A DNA stretch of 64,000 nucleotides from contig NZ_WNJO01000003.1 of the NCBI RefSeq assembly GCF_009720675.1, positions 1 through 64,000 on the forward strand, written 5' to 3'. Under the pieces are notes generated by a model. It was not told the DNA's origin. It was given only the letters and a program-made list of their open reading frames with translations, and ran no database searches. Below, in pieces: positions 54,116 through 63,520 of the stretch. Position numbers and translations under genes: made by a program. Position 1 is the first letter of the stretch, and every line of letters starts with the position of its first letter. This stretch comes from Secundilactobacillus folii (lineage in GTDB: Bacteria; Bacillota; Bacilli; Lactobacillales; Lactobacillaceae).

Positions 54116-55006
54116 ATGGAAGCAGATATTTCTGAAAGTTCTCTCCCCGTTTATAAAGCACTGGCCAGTCCAGTGCGACTGAAAATTATTCAAAAGCTTT
54201 CATCTCACAAGATGAGTGTTTACGCGCTATCTATCGCTCTTGAATTGAGCAGTACCATTATCTTGCAGCATCTTAACAAATTAGAAGCAGCTGGTATTGT
54301 TAAATTTGAACGTAGTGGACATAACAAAGTAGCCCGTTTAACTGTCGATCAGATCAACGTGCAATTTCCACAACAGATTTATCCAGAGTTTGAGTCCTAC
54401 ACGACTGACGTGCCAGTTGGCCACTTCACCAATTTTTCAGTTAAGCCTTCCTGTGGACTAGCAGGTAAAACTGATTATATTGGCAAGGTCGATAATCCTG
54501 CCTATTTTATGGATCCTGATCGCATCTCTGCGGGTATGATCTGGTGGTGCAATGGTTTTGTTGAGTATCAATTTCCAAATTATTTAACAAAGAAAAACAA
54601 TATTGAAATGCTTGACCTGACAATGGAACTTGGCTCCGAATTCCCCTTTTCGAATAATGTTTGGCCTTCAGACATCACTTTTTATATTAATGGAACTGAG
54701 ATTGGTACCTGGACAGCACCTGGTGATTTTTCAGACACCCGTGGTAAGTACACACCTGAATGGGTGCCAGATAATGTTAACCAATATGGCATTTTAAAAA
54801 CTCTGCGTCTAACACATGAAGGCAGTTTCTTAGATGGTCAACCATTTACGGATGTTACGTTAAGCGATATTACTACGGATAAAGAAACTTTCTCAGTTCG
54901 TTATGGCATTAAAAAAACCGCCAAGAACAATGGCGGTTGCACAATATTTGGAAAGGGATTTGGAAATTACAATCAAGATATAGAGATGAAGTTATTTTAT
55001 AGTTAA
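54116..55006 (+). CDS. ArsR-type HTH regulator with unfamiliar C-terminal domain, copy 2
   Basis: Paralogue of the protein at 39182-40072, also 296 residues. HTH in residues 1-80 (VYKALASPVRLKIIQKLSSHKMSVYALSIALELSSTIILQHLNKLEAAGIV) and the same C-terminal domain: VKPSCGL, DPDRISA, GFVEY, WPSDITFYINGTEIGTWT, APGDFSDTRGKYTPEW, VNQYG, GGCTIFGKGFGN. Start ATG behind GGAGGC. It borders the arabinan genes on the other side from copy 1 and is divergent from the GH43 gene. The ligand is unknown; a sugar is my guess from the context. Confidence 0.75.
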   Translation: MEADISESSLPVYKALASPVRLKIIQKLSSHKMSVYALSIALELSSTIILQHLNKLEAAGIVKFERSGHNKVARLTVDQINVQFPQQIYPEFESYTTDVPVGHFTNFSVKPSCGLAGKTDYIGKVDNPAYFMDPDRISAGMIWWCNGFVEYQFPNYLTKKNNIEMLDLTMELGSEFPFSNNVWPSDITFYINGTEIGTWTAPGDFSDTRGKYTPEWVPDNVNQYGILKTLRLTHEGSFLDGQPFTDVTLSDITTDKETFSVRYGIKKTAKNNGGCTIFGKGFGNYNQDIEMKLFYS

Positions 55007-55172
55007 GTTGTGTAATAATATTTTTATGAGTCCGATCTACGTAAAATAAAAGGGTGTCCTTAAATTCGGCTAGTAACCTATGTTTAGAAAAACTAATAAA
55101 GATTTTTCTAAGCATATCACTAACGGAATCTATCGATACCTCTTTTTTGTCTATCCACATATACTTTTCAAC

Positions 55173-55382
55173 TTAATTATTTGCCGGTCGACGATGCAAA
55201 ATTAAGTCATCAATAACCGTTACAAGACCAAGGATCCCCATTAGAATATTCATCCAAAAATAGATATTTGTGATTTGCTCACCAATAAGACTATAAAAGC
55301 CCATCACAAGGACAGCTAGTCCAATCCAAAATTGAATATCCTTGAAAAAGTTGCGATTAAATTTTAGTTGTTTATTTGCCAT
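55173..55382 (-). CDS. Small two-helix membrane protein, function unknown
   Basis: A 69-residue protein with two hydrophobic helices (about 15-31 and 36-57) between a basic N-terminus and the tail DDLILHRRPANN. It has a GGGAAGG site eight bases before ATG 55382. I recognise no family. Monocistronic, with a cre-like site about 100 bp upstream. Confidence 0.6.
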   Translation of the reverse strand: MANKQLKFNRNFFKDIQFWIGLAVLVMGFYSLIGEQITNIYFWMNILMGILGLVTVIDDLILHRRPANN

Positions 55383-55910
55383 AGTCGATACCTTCCCTAA
55401 AGCTCTGAATGTGTATTAAATTAGTTTGAATCCGGTGATTGTTCCGGATAATTTATTCCATTATGCATCATTCCCCGTGAAATGCAAGCGGTTACCTACT
55501 AATATTTAAAACTATTAGAGACTTAAATGCTGATATTACAGTCTTTTAAATAAGCTAAAAATTTATTCTATAAATTTTCCTATGATACTTAGAATGTCTT
55601 TTCTAAGCTAACTTGAACAAATAATTACGTATAATACAATCCGCCTTCTTTGAACTTTATCATTTTATTTTACACATAGAAAATTCTTCACGCTTATATA
55701 GTTGAACTATAATATTATCTGTCAGCCATAAAAAGACTGCACCTTCTCTTCTTCACGTGTACCTCTTTATCTTTTTTAGACATAAAAGACTGTACTCGTT
55801 TTGGTCCTATTTTATTTAATTAGTGTTCCACTAAGATTGTCACTTCACGTCATAATAATTATATAAAAGAAATAAAATAACTTTGTTGTCTCAATAATAA
55901 AGTTGCACCA
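55383..55910. other. Intergenic region with one cre-like site
   Basis: ATGCAAGCGGTTACC at 55482-55496 fits cre at 14 of 15 positions. The rest is AT-rich with no ORF, repeat or RNA that I can support. Confidence 0.4.
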
Positions 55911-55959
55911 AAAAAGCACTGCCATATTCTAACCATTGGTCTGGAATACAGTGGTGCTT
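55911..55959 (-). terminator. Terminator after LPxTG protein gene
   Basis: Minus strand AAGCACCACTG pairs with CAGTGCTT (three-base bulge), followed by TTTTTT. Confidence 0.7.
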
Positions 55960-56015
55960 ATTATTTTGATCATTATCAGAAAATACCTTAACAAGCAGAC
56001 AATCAATGGTGACTA

Positions 56016-58223
56016 TTATTCGCGCCGTTTTCTCTTCGCACTAAACAAGCTAAGTAGGCTAGCGAGAAGGCTTAATCCAACAACAGCCACAAATGAAGAA
56101 TTAGATTCGTTCGTTTGCGGTAGGCTAGAGGCTCTAAGCTGTCGCTCGGAATTTACGACTCGATTATTGTCAATAGAGCTTAAATTCTTCGACTGTTCGT
56201 CAATCGAGGCGCCATTTGAATTATTAACGGAGCCTTGGATAGGACTTGAAACCACGCTTCCTTTAGACGTATGAGTCGTTTGTCCGTTAATATTTCCGGC
56301 ATTAGAAATATTAGAACCTTTACCAACTGTCGTCCCACCATTGGTAACGCCACCAGGGTTATTAATAGTTAAACCACCATTGGTCGTTGTCGACGTACCA
56401 CCTCCCGATGAATTCGTGTTATTACCATCAACCGTGGTTCCCTCCACATTATTATTCGTACTCGTTCCATCTGTAGTATTTCCAGTCGGTGAATTACCAG
56501 TATTAGATCTAACATTATTTGCGGGTGTATTCTTCTCATAGCGAACAATAAATGTTTCGCTCATCGGTGCAGTGGTACTCAAGCCAAAGGTTTCAGATGG
56601 TACAGAAGTTGGGGAAGCTGAATATCCCGCTAATGTTGGAGTGGTATATGCATTGTAAAGATTGGTTCCAGCTGCAGGAACATAAATAGACTGTCCAGTA
56701 ACAGCATTCGTAAATACATTATACTTAACAACTTGAACCACAGTTGCTGGCAGTGGAGCGGTCGAATCATCACTCACAAAGGTTATTGTTCGAGTTGTTG
56801 CCGATTGCGACCGCGTCATAGTCGGTTTGAGATAGACCGTGTAAACTTGATCGACACTTGGGTCCATATCTAGAACAACCGTTTGAGCTGGATAATTGTT
56901 GCTGACTAATTGATAGCCGGCGTTTTCAAGTTGCTGAATCTCTTGTTCTGGTGTGAACCAGGTCACAGCAGTACCGCCCTTATCAGTGATTGTATCAGAA
57001 TGAATCATCTGCCCAGTTGTTCGATCAATATAATTAACAATTAAATTTTCTTGGCTAGGTACGTATTCAAACGTGTCCTCAAACAAATCATTATTTTGAG
57101 TATATTGGTCACCAAGTTCGTCTACTGTACTCGGTTGAATCGATGCACCAGTAACATCATATGGATATGGAATTGTATTACTGGCCGTGAGTGTATAACC
57201 AGGGACATCAGGAAAACTCGTGACATCTGGATAGACATAATCGGAAGCCTTTATCCCACCACTCGTTTCCCAATCTGACAAAATCAGCTGACCATTTTGT
57301 ATCGTAGCAGTACGATAAAAAGTCTCTGAAGCATCTGGAGTGGTCAAATAATAAGTCGGCAGGCCATTAGTCATCGACATATTTGGCACGCTTGAATCCG
57401 ATACCACCTGACCCTCAGAATTCATCAGATAGAAGGAATACCGAACAGAAATAGTGCCTTTCAACCACGTATCTGCGGTAACTGCAACACCATCTACAGT
57501 GCTGCCTGCTGGAATTAAGCCATCAGTCTGTTCGACATCATTCGAAGTGATCGTTGATCCAGTTAATGTGAGCGGTTGAGCTATGGGCGACACAGCCGTC
57601 AACTTTTGTGCTTGTTTCGTCGTCTGATATTGCTTTGCTAACGCCTCTTGAGTCGCGTTAATCTTCGAAGCAGCCGCATCTCCAAGATTTGTAGTGTCAA
57701 CCGACTTATTCTGAGTGCTTAAAGCTGTTTCATCAGCATTATTGATCGAATCATTCTTTACAGACTTAGTCTCGGCAGTGGCTACTAGTGAAGCACTACT
57801 CTTCGCTGTGACTGTACCCTGTGTGGATACGTTTGAAGCGACCTTAACACCCACAGCAGACGAATCCTTTTCGCTAGCTGTGCCTGTACCCATACTACTC
57901 GATGAAACTGTAGTTTGGGAGCTAGTTCCACTGGTCGAAGTCGGTTCTGATACACTTGTTTGTTTTGATGTTGAAGACCTTAAAGTGGCGGTTTGGGTCT
58001 GTTTTGCAGTCTGCAACGTTGAACTTTCATTTTGTGGTTCATCGGTCGTATCATTATTACCATTGGTAGTAGTTGTGTCTGCGGATGCTGAAATTGAAAA
58101 ACCGCTGAGACCTAATGTCGCAGTAATAATCCCAGCCACCAGCCACTGTTTGCCCGACTTATAGAGCTTATAATGAATTTCTCTGTTTTGATTTTCCATG
58201 ACCCTTTGATTTAATCGACTCAT
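56016..58223 (-). CDS. LPxTG-anchored MucBP adhesin with KxYKxGKxW signal
   Basis: A 735-residue surface protein. In order: KxYKxGKxW signal peptide (HYKLYKSGKQWLVAG, about residues 19-33; cleavage near SASAD); Ser/Thr-rich region to about 190; an adhesin-type beta domain (about 215-340); MucBP-type repeats (ENLIVNYIDRTTGQMIHSDTITDKG and RTITFVSDDS...); Asn/Gly/Thr-rich stalk; and at the C-terminus LPQTN, a hydrophobic helix and AKRKRRE. Sortase A would link it to peptidoglycan. Start ATG 58223 lies eight bases after GGGGG. Likely binds mucus or plant glycans. Its neighbours are arabinan genes, but a functional link is not shown. Confidence 0.9.
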   Translation of the reverse strand: MSRLNQRVMENQNREIHYKLYKSGKQWLVAGIITATLGLSGFSISASADTTTTNGNNDTTDEPQNESSTLQTAKQTQTATLRSSTSKQTSVSEPTSTSGTSSQTTVSSSSMGTGTASEKDSSAVGVKVASNVSTQGTVTAKSSASLVATAETKSVKNDSINNADETALSTQNKSVDTTNLGDAAASKINATQEALAKQYQTTKQAQKLTAVSPIAQPLTLTGSTITSNDVEQTDGLIPAGSTVDGVAVTADTWLKGTISVRYSFYLMNSEGQVVSDSSVPNMSMTNGLPTYYLTTPDASETFYRTATIQNGQLILSDWETSGGIKASDYVYPDVTSFPDVPGYTLTASNTIPYPYDVTGASIQPSTVDELGDQYTQNNDLFEDTFEYVPSQENLIVNYIDRTTGQMIHSDTITDKGGTAVTWFTPEQEIQQLENAGYQLVSNNYPAQTVVLDMDPSVDQVYTVYLKPTMTRSQSATTRTITFVSDDSTAPLPATVVQVVKYNVFTNAVTGQSIYVPAAGTNLYNAYTTPTLAGYSASPTSVPSETFGLSTTAPMSETFIVRYEKNTPANNVRSNTGNSPTGNTTDGTSTNNNVEGTTVDGNNTNSSGGGTSTTTNGGLTINNPGGVTNGGTTVGKGSNISNAGNINGQTTHTSKGSVVSSPIQGSVNNSNGASIDEQSKNLSSIDNNRVVNSERQLRASSLPQTNESNSSFVAVVGLSLLASLLSLFSAKRKRRE

Positions 58224-58566
58224 TTGAATTCCCCCAATTATTATTGATTTAAACAATCAATATCCTACTGGATTCAACCTTCATGAAAACCTAGCACTAT
58301 GCGGTATCTAGAATTAAGTGCACCTATGATCTTTCACGCTTATGCTACCGCCTGTTTTAGTGAAATTCAATCAAAACAGTTAAGATCTAAATTATTAGGA
58401 GTTCAAAGCTGGCTTTGTCTTAAAACCAATTACTTTTTATATACTATAATATTGGTGGCTTCAGTAAAGTCCACCGTTTCTGCGTTTCGCACGTCTTTTA
58501 TACCCAAAAAATTATTAAGGGTATTCATCAAGCAAACAAAACCGTCTTACTATCTCATACAATAAC
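58224..58566. other. Intergenic region upstream of adhesin gene
   Basis: An 88-codon plus-strand frame covers part of it but has no ribosome site or recognisable domain. Nothing else seen. Confidence 0.35.
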
Positions 58567-58602
58567 AAAACACCGATAAGCTGAAAACCTATCGGCGTTT
58601 TA
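58566..58602 (-). terminator. Terminator after AraC copy 2 gene
   Basis: Minus strand AAAACGCCGATA pairs with TATCGGTGTTTT (one mismatch), T-rich tail. Confidence 0.8.
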
Positions 58603-58625
58603 TTTATAAATTCTGCCTAAAATTG

Positions 58626-59501
58626 TCATTCTCCATCCCGCTTAACACTCGCCCGATACTTTGTCGGCGCAACTCCGGTGTACTTCTTAAACGAAGTTGA
58701 GAAATAATAAATGTTTTGAAAACCAACGTTCAGCGCGATATCTTCCACTGACGAGTCGGTGTTTAGCAACCATCTAGCTGCTTCTTCCATCCGGTATTGC
58801 ATCAGGAATTCTGCTGGTGACAAGCCAATCGTTTGCCGCAGGACCCGAACCAGATAGTTCGGTCGTTGGTTGAAGTGTTCACTGAGCGTAGAGGCAGTAA
58901 TTTTCTTGTTGAAGTTTTTCTTTAAATACTGCTGGATTGCCAATGACAACTGCGTTAATTCATTCTTTGCATTATCCTGAGCCTGTAAGCAAGCCAACAG
59001 CTTAATATACGTTTGCTGAGCCTCAAAGAACTGCTTAGAATCACAGTTTAGCTCCTTTGATACCAATTGATCCACCAAGGGATACACTAAACCAGTGTTA
59101 TTGATTGGTCTGTGCTGCATCAAAAACAACGTCTGAATGGGTACTGGCGGGTGCAGCATGATCGTCTTCATTGCGTTCTTAGCTGGCGTCAACGACGACT
59201 GAACGTGCCAGTCTCCTGCCACGTAACCGTAGATCCAGTCTAGTTCAACCGACTCCTTTTTTGCCCACCACATGTATTTGTGATGCCCCGGGGTCATAAT
59301 GTAAAGATCGTTTTCGTTAACGGTTTGTTCGTCACCGTCCTGAACCATCGTGAGCTGCCCTTTACGGACAAATACAAACACGAAGTATTCTAAATGAACT
59401 TGGTTCATCTTACTGCCATCAGGTTCAAGTTCAACCCGGCGACCTTCAATAAAAGTCGGTAGTGGCAGGCAAGATAGCGAAAGATATGCAGTTTGTGCCA
59501 T
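58626..59501 (-). CDS. AraC-family regulator, copy 2
   Basis: 291 residues, same plan as the protein at 47026-47892: N-terminal cupin part (LSCLPLPTFIEGRRVELEPDGS, LYIMTPGHHKYMWW) and C-terminal AraC double HTH (TLSEHFNQRPNYLVRVLRQTIGLSPAEFLMQYRMEEA, IALNVGFQNIYYFSTSFKKYTGV). Start ATG 59501 lies behind AGGAGG. It stands alone, next to the adhesin gene and the his operon; the pair of shared N-terminal motifs suggests a related ligand. Target genes are unknown. Confidence 0.88.
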   Translation of the reverse strand: MAQTAYLSLSCLPLPTFIEGRRVELEPDGSKMNQVHLEYFVFVFVRKGQLTMVQDGDEQTVNENDLYIMTPGHHKYMWWAKKESVELDWIYGYVAGDWHVQSSLTPAKNAMKTIMLHPPVPIQTLFLMQHRPINNTGLVYPLVDQLVSKELNCDSKQFFEAQQTYIKLLACLQAQDNAKNELTQLSLAIQQYLKKNFNKKITASTLSEHFNQRPNYLVRVLRQTIGLSPAEFLMQYRMEEAARWLLNTDSSVEDIALNVGFQNIYYFSTSFKKYTGVAPTKYRASVKRDGE

Positions 59502-59635
59502 GGTCGTTCCTCCTAACAACATTCGCTATCATTTATATAATCCAGCTTAATCATATCACAAAGATGCCGATAGCCTATCATGTCATATTTCTATTCCTAA
59601 TTCTATTTTAACAATATCACATGCGTTATAACAAC

Positions 59636-59683
59636 AAAAAGTGTTATTAACTCCAATAAATAATGGGATTAATAACACTTTTT
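59636..59683. terminator. Terminator after hisC
   Basis: A perfect 15-bp inverted repeat, AAAAAGTGTTATTAA with TTAATAACACTTTTT, with an 18-base loop; it ends the his operon on the minus strand. Confidence 0.9.
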
Positions 59684-59687
59684 CAGT

Positions 59688-60767
59688 TTAGTCTTGTTTT
59701 ATAAATTTCCTAATAAAGTCTTGTACAGCCTTGTTATCACTTGGCTTACCGATGGTAATTCGCAACCAATTTTGGCCTAACCCGGTCCGAATTAAGTAGC
59801 CTTGATTTAATAAATAATCGCTTAATTCAGACGCATTATTTATATTAATAAACAAAAAGTTAGCCTGCGAGGGATAAAAACGAATCTTCATTTCGGTTAG
59901 GAATTCCTGCCACTTGTTGCGTTCCACCGCTACTTTTTTGACAATATCCTTCACAAAGGCCTGATCACTATAGGCCGCCGTCGCCGCAATTTCGGCAAAC
60001 GTGCTGAGATTATACGGTAGACGAACTGTCTGTAAGATACTTGCCAACTCTGTTGAAACAACGGCGAAACCAACTCGGAAGTTAGCTAGCCCGTAAACCT
60101 TTGAAAAGGTTCGCAGCACAACCAAGTTACTGTATTTTGCTACCAAATCAACTACTGATGGTGATGCCTCTTCCGTCACAAAATCAATGTAGGCTTCGTC
60201 AACAACCAGGTAGACGCTGGTCGGAATCTTTGCCAACAGCGCTTCAATCGCTTGCGACGTCAGGTAAGCGCCGGTGGGATTATTGGGATTGCACAGCCAG
60301 ATCATCGCGGTTTTCGGCGTGACTGCTGCAGCCATTTGCTTTAAGTCTGTCGCGCCCTGCTCATCGACTGGGACATCCACCAGTTTAGCCCCTTCAATTT
60401 CTGCGTGCAGGGCATATTCAGAAAAGGTCGGCTTGGTCAAAATGACTTCATCACCAGCAGAAAGCAGTGTCCGTGATAAAAGCTCAATAATTTCATCAAG
60501 ACCATCACCAAAAACTAAGCTTTCTGGTAGGACTCCTAACCCTTTTGCTACGGCTGTTCTTAAGCTGGAAACATCACTGTCCGGATAGCGGTTAGCACCC
60601 GATACGCCCCAGTCCATAATTGCTTGCGCCACTTTGGGAGACGTCCCCCAAGCATTCTCATTAGCTGAGAGCCTGACTAGTTTCATCAGTCCGCGTTCCT
60701 TTTTCAGAGCACTCAACGTTTTTTCAGGCACGTAAGGCTTTAGGCTTTTAACTGTTTGCTTGACCAT
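59688..60767 (-). CDS. hisC: Histidinol-phosphate aminotransferase
   Basis: Transaminates imidazole-acetol phosphate to histidinol phosphate, PLP-dependent. 359 residues. Seen: KLSANENAWGTSP-like start (RLSANENAWGTSP), YPDSD, CNPNNPTGAYL, VVDEAYIDF, the PLP lysine in TFSKVYGLANFRVGF, and the C-terminal LRITIGKPSDNKAV. ATG 60767 is seven bases after GGGGG; a GTG two codons earlier is possible. Last gene of the operon, 11 bases after hisE. Confidence 0.95.
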   Translation of the reverse strand: MVKQTVKSLKPYVPEKTLSALKKERGLMKLVRLSANENAWGTSPKVAQAIMDWGVSGANRYPDSDVSSLRTAVAKGLGVLPESLVFGDGLDEIIELLSRTLLSAGDEVILTKPTFSEYALHAEIEGAKLVDVPVDEQGATDLKQMAAAVTPKTAMIWLCNPNNPTGAYLTSQAIEALLAKIPTSVYLVVDEAYIDFVTEEASPSVVDLVAKYSNLVVLRTFSKVYGLANFRVGFAVVSTELASILQTVRLPYNLSTFAEIAATAAYSDQAFVKDIVKKVAVERNKWQEFLTEMKIRFYPSQANFLFININNASELSDYLLNQGYLIRTGLGQNWLRITIGKPSDNKAVQDFIRKFIKQD

Positions 60768-60778
60768 TCGCACGCCCC

Positions 60779-61099
60779 CTACAAATCTTTGATATCGCGA
60801 CGCTCTTTAGTTTTACTCATCAAGCCTTCACGTTCTGCCAATTCGCGCTTGACTTGATCAACGCTAATACCGCGGTCAACCATCAGCACTAAGACGTGAT
60901 AAGCCAGGTCAGCGACTTCATAAACGAATTCATCATCGCTGTCGTTTTTGGCAGCAACAACGACTTCCGTGGATTCCTCGCCCACCTTTTTCAGAATTTT
61001 ATCCAAGCCTTTGGTAAATAAATAATCAGTGTACGACCCCTCTTTAGGGTTATTTTTACGGTCTAAAATTAATTGGTAAAGTTCATCGAGATCTTGCAT
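60779..61099 (-). CDS. hisE: Phosphoribosyl-ATP pyrophosphatase
   Basis: Second step of histidine synthesis; 106 residues, all-alpha MazG-like fold. Seen: [30 protein letters not shown] with the metal-binding Glu cluster and [13 protein letters not shown] with Glu and Asp. Separate from hisI here, as in many Firmicutes. ATG 61099 after GGAGG; 17 bases after hisI. Confidence 0.95.
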   Translation of the reverse strand: MQDLDELYQLILDRKNNPKEGSYTDYLFTKGLDKILKKVGEESTEVVVAAKNDSDDEFVYEVADLAYHVLVLMVDRGISVDQVKRELAEREGLMSKTKERRDIKDL

Positions 61100-61116
61100 G
61101 TTTTAGCCTCCATAAT

Positions 61117-61443
61117 TCAGTCAAGTTCAATACTGCGATAGAAACAGCTGGTGTGCCCAGTGTGGCAGGCTGGTCCAGCGGGATTCACGCGAAAGAGTAA
61201 CGTATCTTCGTCACAGTCGATCTGCACAGCGACGATATCTTGCGTGTTGCCGCTAGTGGCACCCTTATGCCACAGCTCCTGTCGACTTCGCGACCAAAAC
61301 CAGGTCTGTTTACTGGCCAAGCTGCGAGCATAACTCTCTTCATTGACGTACGCCATCATCAACACCTGATTGGTTTGATCATCGACGACAATCGTTGGCA
61401 CAAGTCCATTTGGGTATTTAGCAAAATCTGGTTTTAACGTCAT
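61117..61443 (-). CDS. hisI: Phosphoribosyl-AMP cyclohydrolase
   Basis: Third step of histidine synthesis, a zinc and magnesium enzyme of 108 residues. Seen: [32 protein letters not shown], and the metal-binding [26 protein letters not shown]. The start overlaps the stop of hisF by four bases (ATGA), indicating coupled translation. Confidence 0.96.
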   Translation of the reverse strand: MTLKPDFAKYPNGLVPTIVVDDQTNQVLMMAYVNEESYARSLASKQTWFWSRSRQELWHKGATSGNTQDIVAVQIDCDEDTLLFRVNPAGPACHTGHTSCFYRSIELD

Positions 61444-62198
61444 CGCACGGTCACCCCCGCCTTCTTCAAAGTCTGTTTAACGTCAGGTATGGTAAGCTCG
61501 CCAAAGTGAAATACCGAAGCGGCCAGCGCAGCATCAACGTCTGTTTGGTCAAATACGGTGGTGAAATCAGCCACTTTGCCACAACCACCAGAAGCAATGA
61601 TTGGTACGTTAACCGCTGCTGTCAGTGCTTGATACAGCGGAATATCAAAGCCGCTCTTCGTACCATCCTTATCCATGCTAGTCACCAGCAGTTCGCCGGC
61701 ACCAGCAGCAACGCCGTCCTTAGCCCACTGAATCACGTCTAGGTCAGTTGCCTGACGGCCGCCATTCACGTAAACCACGTAGCGTTGCGAGGCTGAATCC
61801 CATTTGCTATCGATGGCTAAAACGATGCACTGAGCGCCAAACTTTTCCGCCCCTGCCGTGATCAGCTTAGGGTCTTGAACGGCAGCGGAATTGACCGCCA
61901 CTTTATCCGCACCAGCCTTTAATAACCGTTGCATATCATCTACGCTATGGATGCCGCCACCAACTGTCAGTGGCATGAAGACTTGACTTGCGACCTGCTC
62001 GATGGTGTCCACGATTGCACGGCGTTTTTCATTGGTTGCTGTGATGTCTAGGAACACCAGCTCGTCAGCACCTTGCTGTTCGTAGGCAGCAGCGATTTCC
62101 ACAGGGTCGCCTACGTCAGTTAAATTAACAAAATTAACGCCTTTTTTAACGCGGCCGTGATCCACATCTAGACAGGGAATAATCCGCTTAGCTAACAT
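61440..62198 (-). CDS. hisF: Imidazole glycerol phosphate synthase, cyclase subunit
   Basis: Forms IGP and AICAR from PRFAR and ammonia supplied by HisH. 252 residues, beta/alpha barrel: [19 protein letters not shown] (catalytic Asp11), [35 protein letters not shown] (catalytic Asp), [14 protein letters not shown]. Its start lies inside the 3' end of hisA (11-base overlap). Confidence 0.97.
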   Translation of the reverse strand: MLAKRIIPCLDVDHGRVKKGVNFVNLTDVGDPVEIAAAYEQQGADELVFLDITATNEKRRAIVDTIEQVASQVFMPLTVGGGIHSVDDMQRLLKAGADKVAVNSAAVQDPKLITAGAEKFGAQCIVLAIDSKWDSASQRYVVYVNGGRQATDLDVIQWAKDGVAAGAGELLVTSMDKDGTKSGFDIPLYQALTAAVNVPIIASGGCGKVADFTTVFDQTDVDAALAASVFHFGELTIPDVKQTLKKAGVTVR

Positions 62199-62916
62199 TT
62201 TCGGCCACCTCCGCTAATGTTCTTAATGGTAAATCGCCAGTCGCCATTGCCCGGCCAACGATGGCAGCCTTCAAACCTGCATTTGCCAGGCCTTTCAAAT
62301 CAGCTACCGTGGTTACACCACCAGAAGCAATCACTTCCGTTTCGGGAAAGGCCGCTTGTAAATCGCTCAGTAACTGGATATTTGGACCGCTTAACGTGCC
62401 ATCTTTGCTGATGTCAGTGACGATAAAGTTCACCACACCAATGGCCACCATGGAGGCCATCAAAGTCTGCATGTCGACGTTACTCTCCTTTAGCCAGCCA
62501 GCAATGGCAACCTTCCCCTCCTTACCATCAATGCCAACGACGATCTGATCATTACCAAACTGCTTGATGGCCGCTTGGACCAGCTTTGGGTCAGTCAACG
62601 CCACCGAACCCAGAATCACCCGGTTAACGCCACTGGTGAGATAACTGTTGATCTGTGCTAAGGTTCGAATACCGCCGCCAACTTCCACTTTTAGATTAGT
62701 GGCGGCACAAATTTGCTGAATCAGTTTTCGGTTGACTGGGCGGCCACTTTTAGCGCCGTCTAGATCAACTAAGTGCATCCGTTTCAATCCAGCCGCTTCA
62801 ATGGCTTCTGCCTGTGCCACCGGATCAGCAGAAATCAGCGTTGTTTGCTGAAAATCGCCCTGATATAGCCGGACGCTTTGTTGATCTTTAAGATCGATTG
62901 CGGGAATAATTTCCAT
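62188..62916 (-). CDS. hisA: ProFAR isomerase
   Basis: Fourth step: Amadori isomerisation of ProFAR to PRFAR; 242 residues, barrel related to HisF. Seen: [22 protein letters not shown] (base Asp), [34 protein letters not shown] (acid Asp) and [13 protein letters not shown]. It overlaps hisH by 29 bases and hisF by 11. Confidence 0.97.
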   Translation of the reverse strand: MEIIPAIDLKDQQSVRLYQGDFQQTTLISADPVAQAEAIEAAGLKRMHLVDLDGAKSGRPVNRKLIQQICAATNLKVEVGGGIRTLAQINSYLTSGVNRVILGSVALTDPKLVQAAIKQFGNDQIVVGIDGKEGKVAIAGWLKESNVDMQTLMASMVAIGVVNFIVTDISKDGTLSGPNIQLLSDLQAAFPETEVIASGGVTTVADLKGLANAGLKAAIVGRAMATGDLPLRTLAEVAENVS

Positions 62917-63520
62917 TTTCTACCAACTCCTTAAATGCCGCTAGACGGCTGAGCCCAACGCGACCGCTCTTTTCCGGGTGGAACTGCATGCCGATCACGT
63001 TGCGGTCACGGACAATGCTCGGAATTTTCACTTGGTAATCGGCCTGAGCCAAAATGTATTTTGCCGCCGTTTTCACGTAAAACGAATGAACAAAATAGGT
63101 GGACTGCTGATCAAAATCCTTGGTCATCGGGTCAGTCTGCGTAACCTGATTTTGATTCCATCCCATATGCGGTACTTTCACACCCAAGTTATCTGGAATC
63201 GCCACCACTTCACCTGGAATCAGGCCAAGACCAGGCGTTTCACCGAACTCAAAGCTGCGGTCAAACAGTAGCTGCATGCCCAAACAAATCCCTAATATCG
63301 GCGTTTGCTGCTGAGCAACTTGCTTGAGTACCGGCACCAACTGGCGTTCATTCAAAGCATCAACGGCTTTTTTGAACGCACCGACACCAGGCAGTACAAC
63401 GCCATCCGCGTGCAAGATCGCACTAGGATCTGCCGATAAGGTGTTTTGAATCTGCAGGTAATCCATCGCCTTTTTCACGTTCCGGGTATTCCCGGTATCA
63501 TAATCAACAATGACGATCAT
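62888..63520 (-). CDS. hisH: Imidazole glycerol phosphate synthase, glutaminase subunit
   Basis: Class I glutamine amidotransferase feeding ammonia to HisF. 210 residues. Seen: VDYDTGNTRNVKKA, LPGVGAFKKA, the nucleophile Cys in GICLGMQLLF, and QFHPEKSGRVG with catalytic His and Glu. The start ATG shares a base with the stop of hisB (TAATG). Confidence 0.97.
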   Translation of the reverse strand: MIVIVDYDTGNTRNVKKAMDYLQIQNTLSADPSAILHADGVVLPGVGAFKKAVDALNERQLVPVLKQVAQQQTPILGICLGMQLLFDRSFEFGETPGLGLIPGEVVAIPDNLGVKVPHMGWNQNQVTQTDPMTKDFDQQSTYFVHSFYVKTAAKYILAQADYQVKIPSIVRDRNVIGMQFHPEKSGRVGLSRLAAFKELVENGNYSRNRS

